From: a virus | Strand: one strand, 5' to 3' | Virus record (IMG/VR): IMGVR_UViG_3300031758_006513 | Location: 1-31,737 of that record | Length of the DNA: 31,737 nucleotides | In this document: one piece after another, positions 6,719 through 13,600 of the stretch | How positions within the stretch are numbered: position 1 is the stretch's first letter | How the letters are laid out: every line of letters begins with the position of its first letter | Program-made: the position numbers and the translations under genes | Notes under the pieces: generated by a model | Database searches by the model: none | What the model saw: only the letters and a program-made list of their open reading frames with translations | Told to the model about the DNA's origin: nothing

Positions 6719-6749
6719 ATAGGAGGGGCAATACCCCTCCTATTTTTTT
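6719..6749 (+). terminator. Rho-independent terminator
   Basis: A 10-bp stem (ATAGGAGGGG at 6719-6728 with 6734-6743) has a 5-base loop and a run of T (6743-6749). It ends the early small-ORF unit. Its T-tract leads straight into a late promoter. Confidence 0.9.
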
Positions 6750-6756
6750 ATAAATA
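6749..6756 (+). promoter_or_regulatory. T4-type late promoter (TATAAATA)
   Basis: An exact octamer directly after the terminator T-tract, 20 bases before the ATG at 6777. It should drive the virion-protein gene late in infection. Confidence 0.75.
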
Positions 6757-6776
6757 ACTAAAAACAGTCTAAAAAG

Positions 6777-8162
6777 ATGTCTTTAAGAAATTCATATAAA
6801 AGTTTTTATACTGAAGGTGTTGCAGCAGAACATCCAGATATTGCGGGACAAAAAGAATTTGCAAATAAGGCAGATGCTGAAATTGCTCGTAGAAGAGCAG
6901 CAAGAGCAAAGAAAGCAGGACCACAACTTCCTGGTTTTGTTGCGTCAGTAAAGAAAGAAGAAGTTGAAGTAAATGAAGCACACTGGAATCCAGTAACAAA
7001 AAAAATTCAGGATAAACCACCATCAAAGGAAGAAATTGAATCTTTGGCAGCAAAAGCAAGAACTAAGAAAAAAGTAAGAAAACCACAAGGTTCTATTCGT
7101 AAAACTAGTGGAACATTTAAACCATCATCACCAGAAGAAGCAAAAGCAAATAAAGCATCTTGGGGTGACTATTGGAGTTCTGCAGCAAAAGGTTACAAAG
7201 AGGAATATGTAAATGAAAAAATTGACGTAGGTGCTGATGTCAGTAAAACAATTAGTGATTTCGTTCATTCAAAGAGCAAAACCTTCAAAGGTGATAGTAA
7301 GAAGCAAAGAATTAAGAGAGCACTTGGTGCTTATTATGCAGCACAAAGAGAAGAAACAGAAAACATTTATAATTATGTAATTGAAACTTTAGTTGATGCT
7401 GACTTCGCAGAAAGTTATGAAGCAGCAGAAGTAATGTTTGAACATATTAGTGATGAGTTTACTGCAGCAATTCTTGAGGAATATATTGAAGAAAAGGCAA
7501 GAGGAACCAGAAAGAAAACAACAGTTCACGCATATGACGTTGATGAAACCTTATTTGGGCACGGCAAAAAGGGCAAACCAAATGTTCAGGTTCACGTTAA
7601 AGACGCATCAGGAAAAAGAGTTAAGAGTCTAAGCAACCAAGAGTTCAATACTCATAAGTTGGAGAAGGGTCATTCTTATGACTTTAGTGAGTTCCAGAGT
7701 GCTAAGAAGTTCAAAGAAACTTCAAGTCCAAATAAAAAAGTAATCAAGGATATTAAGAGAAAGCAGGCAAGAGGACAAAATGTTCATCTTATTACTGCTC
7801 GTTCTAAGTTTGATAAACCAAGTGAATTCCAAGGTCATCTCAAGAAGCACGGTGTTGATGTAGATAAGTCAAAGATTCACTATACTGGTGGGATGAAAGG
7901 TGGTGATATTGGTAAGAAGAAAGTGGATGTTGCGAATGCAGTAGCAAAGCAAAGTGGGGCTAAGAGCATTCATATGTATGATGATGCTGCAAAAGTTCAT
8001 AAGGCATTTGAAAAAGAAAAGAAAGAAGCACCAACATCAAAGAAAATCAAAACACATATGGTTGCACCAGATAAAAAAGGTGAATCAAGAGTTCGTTCTT
8101 ATCAAGCAACTAAGAACGAAGAAATGAGTTCTTACGAGTACTGGAAACAATTTATTGATTGA
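6777..8162 (+). CDS. Probable late virion-associated protein with HAD-phosphatase-like domain
   Basis: The 461-residue product is lysine-rich and has two parts. The first 190 residues are charged, low-complexity-like, and include VEVNEA (near residues 63-68), resembling a prohead-protease cleavage site. A helical module at about 198-238 (starting YNYVIETLVDADFAESYEAA) is shared with the C-terminus of the next gene's product. From about 250 there is a HAD fold: AYDVDETLF (Asp254, Asp256), LITARS (motif II Thr) and MYDDAAK (acidic motif IV), so the catalytic set looks complete. The C-terminus is SSYEYWKQFID. A late promoter precedes it and there is no Shine-Dalgarno sequence. Packaging into the head, cleavage and phosphatase activity are all inference. 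Such composite proteins are seen in cyanophages. Confidence 0.75.
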   Translation: MSLRNSYKSFYTEGVAAEHPDIAGQKEFANKADAEIARRRAARAKKAGPQLPGFVASVKKEEVEVNEAHWNPVTKKIQDKPPSKEEIESLAAKARTKKKVRKPQGSIRKTSGTFKPSSPEEAKANKASWGDYWSSAAKGYKEEYVNEKIDVGADVSKTISDFVHSKSKTFKGDSKKQRIKRALGAYYAAQREETENIYNYVIETLVDADFAESYEAAEVMFEHISDEFTAAILEEYIEEKARGTRKKTTVHAYDVDETLFGHGKKGKPNVQVHVKDASGKRVKSLSNQEFNTHKLEKGHSYDFSEFQSAKKFKETSSPNKKVIKDIKRKQARGQNVHLITARSKFDKPSEFQGHLKKHGVDVDKSKIHYTGGMKGGDIGKKKVDVANAVAKQSGAKSIHMYDDAAKVHKAFEKEKKEAPTSKKIKTHMVAPDKKGESRVRSYQATKNEEMSSYEYWKQFID

Positions 8163-8168
8163 TAAATA
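8161..8168 (+). promoter_or_regulatory. T4-type late promoter (GATAAATA)
   Basis: GATAAATA differs from the T4 consensus only at the first base, and cyanophage late promoters tolerate changes there. It overlaps the stop codon of the upstream gene and lies 31 bases before the ATG at 8200. Confidence 0.6.
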
Positions 8169-8199
8169 AGTATAGAAAAGTACTTTTTATTACTAAAAA

Positions 8200-9747
8200 A
8201 TGAATAAGCAGGACTTGGATGCTTTAGCAAACTTGTATGGGGAAGTTTATTATCCTCAGGATGTAGAGCAACTTGATGAAATTTCTGTTAATTTTGGAGG
8301 ACAAGCAGCAGTTGATAAAGTTAGATCGCAAATGGCAGCACAAAGAAATATTAATGCAACAAATCAAAGAGCACAGTTGGGAGTAGTAAAAACAAATAAA
8401 GGATATATTGCAAAACCTGGAGAAACTTCATATGACCCAGAAAAGGGTGCTGAAGCAATAAGACTTGCGAATAGATTGAATAGAGAAACTGGTTTGGGTA
8501 AACCTCAGGCACCAAGACCAGCAGGTTCTCCTCCACAAAGACCAGCAGCAGGTTCAGGTTCAACACCTCCATCAAGACCAGCAGCATCTTCAACGGTGCT
8601 TGCAAAACAAAAAGGAGTTGAAGGGAAATTAGATAAAGCAACTGGTAAGTTTACTGCTGGTGCTTTTAGTGGTGCAGAGAAGTCCCGTTATGCAAGTGTT
8701 GCCGCACAAAATGCAGCAAGGAATTCTGCATCATCGGCACCAAAACCTCCAACACCAGCAGTTGGAAAGTTGGGAAATACTTCATTTGAAAGAAGAACTC
8801 CAACATCTGCTGAATTAAGAGCAGCACAATCAGCAAGAGCAAGTGGTGCGTCTCCAGAAAAAGCACTTCAAGCAGCACAAAAAACCAATCTTCCAACTCA
8901 AGGTCCTACTCCTGCAATCCCTGATTTGAAAAGTATAAATGCAGATTTAGCAAAAGCAAACTCTCCTGCTGTTATAAATAGACCAGCACCAGCAGGTACT
9001 GCACTTGCAGCACAACAATCACAACAAAAAAAACCCCCAACTCCAGGAACAGGAGCAATAAAACCAATGACGCAAAAATCATCTTACGAATGGCCTTCTG
9101 CTAAAACAATTAAAGATATTGCAGATGCTTATTCATCAATTTACGAAGCAAAGAAAAAAGTAGACCAAGATAAAGATGGTGATAATGACTTTGCTGATGT
9201 AAGAATTGCAAGAATGGTTGCTTCTGGTGTTCCCAAAGAAGTAGCAATCGCAAAGGTAAGAAATAAATCATATAATGAAGAAGTTGAGATTGACGAAGCA
9301 ACTGCAATGGCTAAGAAAGGTTATGATGAAACTGCAATCCGTAATAAGATTGCAAAATCAACAGGTGGTGGAAAATCTGCTGATAGAGCAACTGCACTTG
9401 AAAACAGACCAACTTATGGAGATAGTGCAAAGCAAAAAGCAAGACAAAATCTTGCCAGAGCACAAAGAGGTGATTTCCGTAAGACAACTTCTTCAAATCC
9501 TGGTCTTCACGGATACGCTCACAAGTCTAATGACCCTGCCGTAAAAGCAAAGCAGGCAGCAAGAGGAGCACAAAGAGGTGCTCTGACCCCTAGAGAGAAA
9601 AAGCAACTCAATAGAGAGGCATATGAAGCATATGAATTTGTAGTATCACATCTTCTTGAAAATAACTTTGCATCAACAGTTGAGGATGCAAATATAATTA
9701 TCAACAATATGAGTGAAGTTTGGTTCAATCATATTATGGAAGGTTGA
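8200..9747 (+). CDS. Probable virion structural protein, Ala/Pro-rich with EF-hand-like loop
   Basis: The 515-residue product has a long Ala/Pro/Gln/Lys-rich, probably disordered middle (about 95-300). A DxDxDG calcium-loop-like motif follows (DQDKDGDNDFAD, 322-333), within a segment that I recall recurring in cyanophage virion proteins (DVRIARMVASGVPKEVA). EEVEIDEA (360-367) has the I-x-E/A pattern of T4-type prohead protease sites. The last 38 residues (478-515, starting YEFVVSHLLENNFAS) match the helical module of the previous gene's product. Late promoter upstream, rho-independent terminator downstream. An internal head or other virion role is likely but not proven. Confidence 0.75.
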   Translation: MNKQDLDALANLYGEVYYPQDVEQLDEISVNFGGQAAVDKVRSQMAAQRNINATNQRAQLGVVKTNKGYIAKPGETSYDPEKGAEAIRLANRLNRETGLGKPQAPRPAGSPPQRPAAGSGSTPPSRPAASSTVLAKQKGVEGKLDKATGKFTAGAFSGAEKSRYASVAAQNAARNSASSAPKPPTPAVGKLGNTSFERRTPTSAELRAAQSARASGASPEKALQAAQKTNLPTQGPTPAIPDLKSINADLAKANSPAVINRPAPAGTALAAQQSQQKKPPTPGTGAIKPMTQKSSYEWPSAKTIKDIADAYSSIYEAKKKVDQDKDGDNDFADVRIARMVASGVPKEVAIAKVRNKSYNEEVEIDEATAMAKKGYDETAIRNKIAKSTGGGKSADRATALENRPTYGDSAKQKARQNLARAQRGDFRKTTSSNPGLHGYAHKSNDPAVKAKQAARGAQRGALTPREKKQLNREAYEAYEFVVSHLLENNFASTVEDANIIINNMSEVWFNHIMEG

Positions 9748-9766
9748 TATAATATTACAATTCATT

Positions 9767-9792
9767 AAGGCACCTTGACAGGTGCTTTTTTT
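9767..9792 (+). terminator. Rho-independent terminator
   Basis: GCACCT (9770-9775) pairs with AGGTGC (9780-9785) around a TGAC loop, flanked by A and followed by seven T (9786-9792). It ends the two-gene late unit. Confidence 0.88.
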
Positions 9793-9834
9793 ATGACTAT
9801 AATCACTCTGTTAGGGTTGAAGATAAGTTATACC

Positions 9835-9842
9835 TATAAATA
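9835..9842 (+). promoter_or_regulatory. T4-type late promoter (TATAAATA)
   Basis: An exact octamer 24 bases upstream of the ATG at 9867 and downstream of the 9767-9792 terminator. Confidence 0.72.
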
Positions 9843-9866
9843 ACTTGAATATTATTAGGAACCCGA

Positions 9867-10304
9867 ATGAGTTATGAAAACCCTTGGAGATATCAAGGAA
9901 GGATATTTGAATCAGAAGATATTCAAGATTATTTTGGGTTTGTTTATTTAATTGAATGTTCTCAAACTAACAGAAAATATTTGGGTAGAAAATACTTTTG
10001 GTCTTTTAGAACTCCCAAAGGAAAGAAAAGAAAAGTAAAACAAGAATCAGATTGGAAAAATTATTATGGTTCTTGTCCTGAGTTAAAAGAAGATATAAAA
10101 AAAATAGGAAAGGATAAGTTTCAAAGAACTATTTTATCACTTCATAAAACTGTTGGTAAAACCAACTATGAAGAAACAAGGCAATTGTTCTTAAACAATG
10201 TCTTAACTGAGTCTCTTGACAATGGGTTTCCTGCGTATTATAATTCGAATATACTTTCGAGATATTTTAGGAAGGATTACTTCAATGAAGATTCACGCCA
10301 ATAA
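9867..10304 (+). CDS. SegE-like GIY-YIG endonuclease domain protein
   Basis: The 145-residue product has a compact GIY-YIG-type core: FGFVYLIECSQTNRKYLGRKYFW (the FVYLI and YLGRK strands in place of GIY and YIG), then SDWKNYYGSCPELKEDI, an Arg/His-rich strand, and YEETRQLF, whose Glu sits where the metal-binding Glu is expected. This matches the SegE-type GIY-YIG family found in T4-like phages. It may be a nicking or homing enzyme, or a domesticated nuclease. It has no long DNA-binding tail, unlike the enzyme at 3210. Shine-Dalgarno AGGA lies at 9858-9861. The gene overlaps the next small ORF by 20 bases. Confidence 0.75.
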   Translation: MSYENPWRYQGRIFESEDIQDYFGFVYLIECSQTNRKYLGRKYFWSFRTPKGKKRKVKQESDWKNYYGSCPELKEDIKKIGKDKFQRTILSLHKTVGKTNYEETRQLFLNNVLTESLDNGFPAYYNSNILSRYFRKDYFNEDSRQ

Positions 10305-10482
10305 AATGTGTAATGATGTGATTGATAATCATATTAATCGTATGCATTTTTTGTGTGATGAAAAAAGAATTAGAGATGCTGAAAGTGTCTATAGTGAAAT
10401 TCGTGATTGGGTAATTCAAAAAGAAAATCTTGAAGTGTTATCTTTAGAATATATCAGTGATTATTTTGTAGATTTTGAGTAA
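10285..10482 (+). CDS. Small acidic hypothetical protein, 65 aa
   Basis: The ORF reads MKIHANKMCNDVIDNH and continues with predicted helices (RIRDAESVYSEIRDW, LEVLSLEYISDYFVDFE). I chose 10285 because AGGAAGGA lies about 8-15 bases upstream; an in-frame ATG at 10216 would overlap the previous gene by 89 bases and 10306 is another option. The composition looks coding and the frame sits snugly behind the SegE-like gene. No known family recognised. The -35 element of the next promoter lies over its final codons. Confidence 0.6.
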   Translation: MKIHANKMCNDVIDNHINRMHFLCDEKRIRDAESVYSEIRDWVIQKENLEVLSLEYISDYFVDFE

Positions 10483-10504
10483 AATCTAAATAATCTGATA
10501 TAAT
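10475..10504 (+). promoter_or_regulatory. Sigma-70-type promoter with extended -10
   Basis: TTGAGT (10475-10480), an 18-base spacer, and TATAAT (10499-10504) preceded by TGA, which gives an extended -10. It overlaps the end of the upstream small ORF and should produce a long leader (about 135 bases) before the ATG at 10647. Confidence 0.68.
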
Positions 10505-10507
10505 GAA

Positions 10508-10640
10508 AAAATCCTTAAGGATTCCTATTATGAGTAGGTTTTTATAAAATGAGTTTTTGACTGTGAAAATTAGAGCCGTGGAAGGTGCCTCCCGAGAGGG
10601 TTGGTGTACCCCCCTTCTATACGGATGTAGAGTTCAATTA
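10508..10640 (+). ncRNA. Structured 5' leader RNA of unknown class
   Basis: After the promoter comes a palindrome (AATCCTTAAGGATT, 10510-10523), then a G+C-rich folded block unlike its A+T-rich surroundings. In it CCGT (10576-10579) pairs with ACGG (10621-10624), GAAGG (10581-10585) with CCTTC (10613-10617), and CCC-GAGA-GGG (10591-10600) forms a stem with a GNRA tetraloop. CC/GG (10588-10589 with 10603-10604) can extend this stem across an internal loop. No T-tract follows, so it is not a simple terminator. It could be a riboswitch, a translation control element or a small RNA. I do not recognise the class. Confidence 0.5.
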
Positions 10641-10646
10641 ATTTAA

Positions 10647-11294
10647 ATGCAAAACATCTTTACTGTAGCCCTGCCTCTTCTGGCATCGGTTACAACCAGT
10701 ACGGCATCACTGCCATTCGTCAACTACAAGATGAAAAGTCCTCCTCCCCCGTTGGAAGAGACAATTAAATTGAATCTTGTAGATGAAAAGAAGACAGCAA
10801 TCCGAGAGGTTGCTCCCGAAAAACCAAAAGAGAAAAGGCTAATTTGTAAAGGGTGTTCAGAACATGAACAACTTGCTGTGGATTATTTCCAAGAGCAAGG
10901 AATTAAAGACAGAAACGCCCTTGCTACTATCCTGGGCAATATTAAGCAAGAATCTATGTTCGTGCCTAATATTTGTGAAGGTGGTAGTAGGACTCAGTAC
11001 CATCACTGCGGTCGTGGTTATGGTCTGATCCAATGGACATCTGCCGATCGTTATTATGGATTGGGTGATTTTGCTAAGAGATTTGGTGGAAATCCATCAT
11101 CTCTTCAAACGCAACTTGGTTATCTAACGACTGAGGTTCAGTGGAAACGAATTGCTGATAGGATGAAAACTCCTGGAAAATCTATCAATCGTTACATGGA
11201 CTATGCGTATAGTTGGATTGGTTGGGGCATTCATGGTGCTCGCACATCATATGCTCATGAATATGCTAACCGACTGATCACGGTAGAAGTTTGA
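10647..11294 (+). CDS. Exported lysozyme-like protein (phage tail lysozyme domain)
   Basis: Residues 1-20 resemble a signal peptide (MQNIFTVALPLLASVTTSTA). A Pro/Lys-rich linker (31-65) and a CKGC motif (67-70) follow. The catalytic domain (about 72-215) resembles the phage tail lysozyme family: ALATILGNIKQESMF with the probable catalytic Glu102, GYGLIQWT (124-131), then the Leu-rich QLGYLTTEVQW segment. It probably cleaves peptidoglycan. A signal peptide suggests export to the periplasm rather than holin-dependent release, or it may be virion-bound; the sequence does not decide. Two cysteine pairs (67/70 and 110/121) could form disulfides after export. It has its own promoter and a structured leader. 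Confidence 0.78.
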   Translation: MQNIFTVALPLLASVTTSTASLPFVNYKMKSPPPPLEETIKLNLVDEKKTAIREVAPEKPKEKRLICKGCSEHEQLAVDYFQEQGIKDRNALATILGNIKQESMFVPNICEGGSRTQYHHCGRGYGLIQWTSADRYYGLGDFAKRFGGNPSSLQTQLGYLTTEVQWKRIADRMKTPGKSINRYMDYAYSWIGWGIHGARTSYAHEYANRLITVEV

Positions 11295-11310
11295 CACAAT
11301 AGAATAATAT

Positions 11311-11336
11311 GGGGGGTCAATATAAATCCCCCCTCT
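11311..11336 (+). terminator. Possible terminator (G6/C6 hairpin)
   Basis: Six G (11311-11316) can pair with six C (11328-11333) around an 11-base A+T-rich loop, followed by only TCTTAAA. The stem is strong but the T-tract is weak. It sits between the lysozyme-like gene and the porin promoter, so termination is plausible. Confidence 0.5.
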
Positions 11337-11350
11337 TAAACAAATTTTAA

Positions 11351-11379
11351 TTGACATAATACAAAAGTTGATTTATGAT
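11351..11379 (+). promoter_or_regulatory. Sigma-70-type promoter upstream of porin gene
   Basis: A consensus TTGACA (11351-11356), a 17-base spacer and TATGAT (11374-11379). The predicted start near 11386 leaves a leader of about 90 bases before the porin ATG. Confidence 0.75.
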
Positions 11380-11408
11380 GTTGGTCATCTTAAGATTTGC
11401 TTAAGACG

Positions 11409-11416
11409 AATAAATA
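11409..11416 (+). promoter_or_regulatory. Possible late promoter (AATAAATA)
   Basis: The octamer has one mismatch (first base) to the T4 consensus and lies within the porin leader, 60 bases before the ATG. Combined with the sigma-70 promoter upstream it would allow both early and late expression. Confidence 0.45.
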
Positions 11417-11418
11417 AC

Positions 11419-11444
11419 GAAGATTTGCTTTGTTGTAAATCTTC
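11419..11444 (+). promoter_or_regulatory. Hairpin in porin mRNA leader
   Basis: GAAGATTT (11419-11426) pairs with AAATCTTC (11437-11444), an 8-bp stem with a 10-base loop, about 30 bases before the ATG. No T-run follows. It may stabilise the mRNA or control translation. Confidence 0.45.
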
Positions 11445-11476
11445 ACAATGTCGTTTAGTACACAAAAAACATTTTT

Positions 11477-12976
11477 ATGAAAATCAAACAACTGATGTTT
11501 GCACCTGTTGCTCTTGGTATGGTTGCTCCTGCTTTTGCGAATGCCGCAGATCTTAATATGGCAGCAGTCAATCAATATTCCAGTTCAGAACAAGTCTCAA
11601 GTATCACTCAATTGTCTGATGTAAAGCCTACTGATTGGGCATATCAGGCACTCAGCAATCTTGTCGAACGTTACGGTTGCGTTGCTGGTTATGAAAACGG
11701 AACTTACCTTGGTGGTAAGGCAATGACCCGGTTTGAGGCAGCAGCACTTCTGAATGCTTGTCTGGATCGTGTAACTGAAGTTACCGATGAACTCAGTCGT
11801 CTTTCGAAAGAGTTTGCTGATGAACTACTTGTCATTCGTGGTCGTGTTGCCAAACTAGAAACACAGGTTGGTCAACTTCAGGCAACTCAGTTTTCTACTA
11901 CTACCAAACTCAAAGGTGAAGCAACCTTTGTTCTTGGTGGTGTAGAAGGTGCTCGTCTTGCTAATGGAACCAATGTTGGAAATACTGCATTCAACTATGA
12001 TGTTCGTCTAAACTTTGACACTTCCTTCACTGGTAAGGATTTGCTGAAGACTCGTCTGCGTTCTGGCAACTTCTCTTCACAACCTTTTGGTTCTTCTTCT
12101 TCTCTGTTCAAACTGGACAAGGCAGAAAGTCTTGCAAATGCAGTGCAACTTGACCGTCTTTACTACAGTTTCCCCGCACTTGCTAAAGGTGTGACTCTGA
12201 CTGCCGGTGCTCTGGTTCGTAACACTGAGATGGCATGGACTCCTAGTGCTTACAAGTCTGATATTCTGGACTTCTTTGCTGTTGCTGGTGCTCCTGGTGT
12301 CTATAACAAGGCAACTGGTTCTGGTTTTGGTATTCAGTATGCTCAACCTGGTAAGAAGGGTGGTATTGTTGCTGGTCTGAACTATGTTGCTCAGAATGGT
12401 AATGATAGTTCCAAGGGTCAATTTGATGAGACTGGTGCTCTGAACACTCTTGCTCAGATTGGTTATCGTGCTCCTCAGTATGGTATTGCATTTGGTTATC
12501 GTTATGGAACCGAAGGCACTCGTGTTCGTACCTTCAATGCTATTAACGGTGGTTCTGGTGCTCTTGCTTCTGGTCAATCTTCCAACAGCTATGCTATCAA
12601 TGCTTACTGGCAACCTAAGAAGTCTGGTATTGTACCTTCAATCTCAGGTGCTTATGGTTGGAATGATGTTAGCCTGAATTCTCTTGGTAAGACAACTCCT
12701 ACTGGTGCTACCAACTCCCAGACCTGGTTTGCTGGTCTTCAGTGGAGTGATGTGTTTGCTAAGGGAAATGCTGCTGGTTTTGCCATCGGTGCTCCTGGTA
12801 ATGCTGCTTCACTTACTGATAGTCAGAAGGCTCTGATGTGGGAAGCTTTCTATCGTTACAAAGTCAGCGATAACATTAGCATCACTCCTGCTGTGTTTTA
12901 TGTTTCCAACAATCAAGGACTCAAGAATGCTTCAGATAACTATGGTGGTGTGATTCAGACGACTTTTAGGTTTTGA
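11477..12976 (+). CDS. Cyanobacterial-type outer-membrane porin with SLH domain
   Basis: The 499-residue product has a signal peptide (1-23, cut after AFANA), one SLH domain (about 43-99: ITQLSDVKPTDWAYQAL, then MTRFEAAALLNACLDRV) that would bind peptidoglycan-linked polymer, a coiled-coil stalk (about 100-137, ELSRLSKEF...VAKLETQVGQLQ), and a beta-rich barrel to the end. It closes with the C-terminal Phe (TTFRF) typical of outer-membrane barrels. This is the layout of the major cyanobacterial porins (Som/OprB-like). Codons are richer in G and C than those of its neighbours, suggesting fairly recent acquisition from a host. A phage copy could change nutrient or ion uptake, or mask or replace a receptor. 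Its own promoters and terminator make it a self-contained unit. Confidence 0.9.
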   Translation: MKIKQLMFAPVALGMVAPAFANAADLNMAAVNQYSSSEQVSSITQLSDVKPTDWAYQALSNLVERYGCVAGYENGTYLGGKAMTRFEAAALLNACLDRVTEVTDELSRLSKEFADELLVIRGRVAKLETQVGQLQATQFSTTTKLKGEATFVLGGVEGARLANGTNVGNTAFNYDVRLNFDTSFTGKDLLKTRLRSGNFSSQPFGSSSSLFKLDKAESLANAVQLDRLYYSFPALAKGVTLTAGALVRNTEMAWTPSAYKSDILDFFAVAGAPGVYNKATGSGFGIQYAQPGKKGGIVAGLNYVAQNGNDSSKGQFDETGALNTLAQIGYRAPQYGIAFGYRYGTEGTRVRTFNAINGGSGALASGQSSNSYAINAYWQPKKSGIVPSISGAYGWNDVSLNSLGKTTPTGATNSQTWFAGLQWSDVFAKGNAAGFAIGAPGNAASLTDSQKALMWEAFYRYKVSDNISITPAVFYVSNNQGLKNASDNYGGVIQTTFRF

Positions 12977-12998
12977 TAAGTACTCATAAGATGATTGG

Positions 12999-13027
12999 AA
13001 CCACCCCTTTCTGGGGTGGTTTTTTTT
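12999..13027 (+). terminator. Rho-independent terminator after porin gene
   Basis: A 9-bp stem (AACCACCCC at 12999-13007 with 13013-13021), TTTCT loop and a long T-run to 13027. A textbook terminator. Confidence 0.93.
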
Positions 13028-13033
13028 AACTAG

Positions 13034-13041
13034 TATAAATA
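13034..13041 (+). promoter_or_regulatory. T4-type late promoter (TATAAATA)
   Basis: An exact octamer seven bases after the terminator T-run and 37 bases before the ATG at 13079. Confidence 0.7.
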
Positions 13042-13078
13042 AGTAAAATATTTTGAAATTTATTTATAGGATTGGAAT

Positions 13079-13336
13079 ATGGAAAATATAAAAATTAGAT
13101 GTCGTTCTTGTGGAAAAGAATTGGAGGGGCATCCAATAAAAACTATAACTTGTGGTTGTCCAAATATGGCAACTATTCGTGGTGGAGTCATTACAGCATT
13201 AGATTTATCTAATATAGTAATGCTGAATTTTTTTCACACCAAAGAAAAAAATAATGTATTGACAAATGAAGACATTGCTTGGCAAGAAGCACGTCGTCAA
13301 AGGAAAGTAGGACGATTGGATTTTGAAGTTCGTTGA
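13079..13336 (+). CDS. Small zinc-ribbon protein, 85 aa
   Basis: The N-terminus holds a Cys-x-x-Cys ... Cys-x-Cys set (CRSCGKEL at 8-15 and TCGCPN about 14 residues later), as in zinc-ribbon proteins that bind nucleic acid or protein. A short hydrophobic strand and a charged C-terminal helix (AWQEARRQRKVGRL) follow. Shine-Dalgarno AGGA lies upstream, with a late promoter before it and a terminator after it, so it is a single-gene late unit. I believe related small proteins exist in other cyanophages but know no function. Confidence 0.72.
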   Translation: MENIKIRCRSCGKELEGHPIKTITCGCPNMATIRGGVITALDLSNIVMLNFFHTKEKNNVLTNEDIAWQEARRQRKVGRLDFEVR

Positions 13337-13345
13337 TATAAGTTT

Positions 13346-13368
13346 TGTAAAGTACTTTACATTTTTTT
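13346..13368 (+). terminator. Rho-independent terminator
   Basis: The palindrome TGTAAAGTACTTTACA (13346-13361; six-base arms, GTAC loop) is followed by seven T (13362-13368). It lies 10 bases after the zinc-ribbon gene. The stem is A+T-rich and so weaker than the others. Confidence 0.7.
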
Positions 13369-13395
13369 AATGTCTGTTTGGTAATCAACACAAAC

Positions 13396-13423
13396 TTGAC
13401 AACCATAATGTGCTGATTATTAT
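13396..13423 (+). promoter_or_regulatory. Sigma-70-type promoter before small-ORF group
   Basis: Consensus TTGACA (13396-13401) with TATTAT (13418-13423) at a 16-base spacing; TATAAC at 13421-13426 (19-base spacing) is an alternative -10. It would transcribe the small ORFs from 13451 and, with no terminator seen after them, possibly the glycan cluster from 14044. Confidence 0.62.
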
Positions 13424-13450
13424 AACTAATAATATTCAACTTAAAACCCT

Positions 13451-13600
13451 ATGGATCAGCACACCTATGATAATTGGGTGAAGATTAAGGCAACTTTTGA
13501 ATCTTCTGGCAATACTGACAATATGTTCTACAAGAGGGCAGTTGAAATTGTAAAGACCAGAAGAGACCCTCTGGCAAAGTTTCTTGGTGATGAAAAATGA
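13451..13600 (+). CDS. Small conserved-looking protein, 49 aa
   Basis: The product reads MDQHTYDNWVKIKATFES and ends RDPLAKFLGDEK. It is soluble and helical. I recall near-identical small proteins in other T4-like cyanophages (the YDNWVKIK and RDPLAKFLG elements), without an assigned function. The stop overlaps the next start in ATGA, indicating coupling. Confidence 0.7.
   Translation: MDQHTYDNWVKIKATFESSGNTDNMFYKRAVEIVKTRRDPLAKFLGDEK

Noticed and set aside
11318-11328. TATAAATC as a late promoter
   Set aside because: The last base differs from the consensus and the sequence is the loop of a G6/C6 hairpin, with no gene start at a suitable distance.
12077-12613. 178-residue open frame on the - strand, and other frames within the porin gene
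   Set aside because: They are low-complexity Ser/Thr/Gln-rich shadows of a well-supported porin on the + strand, with no start signal.
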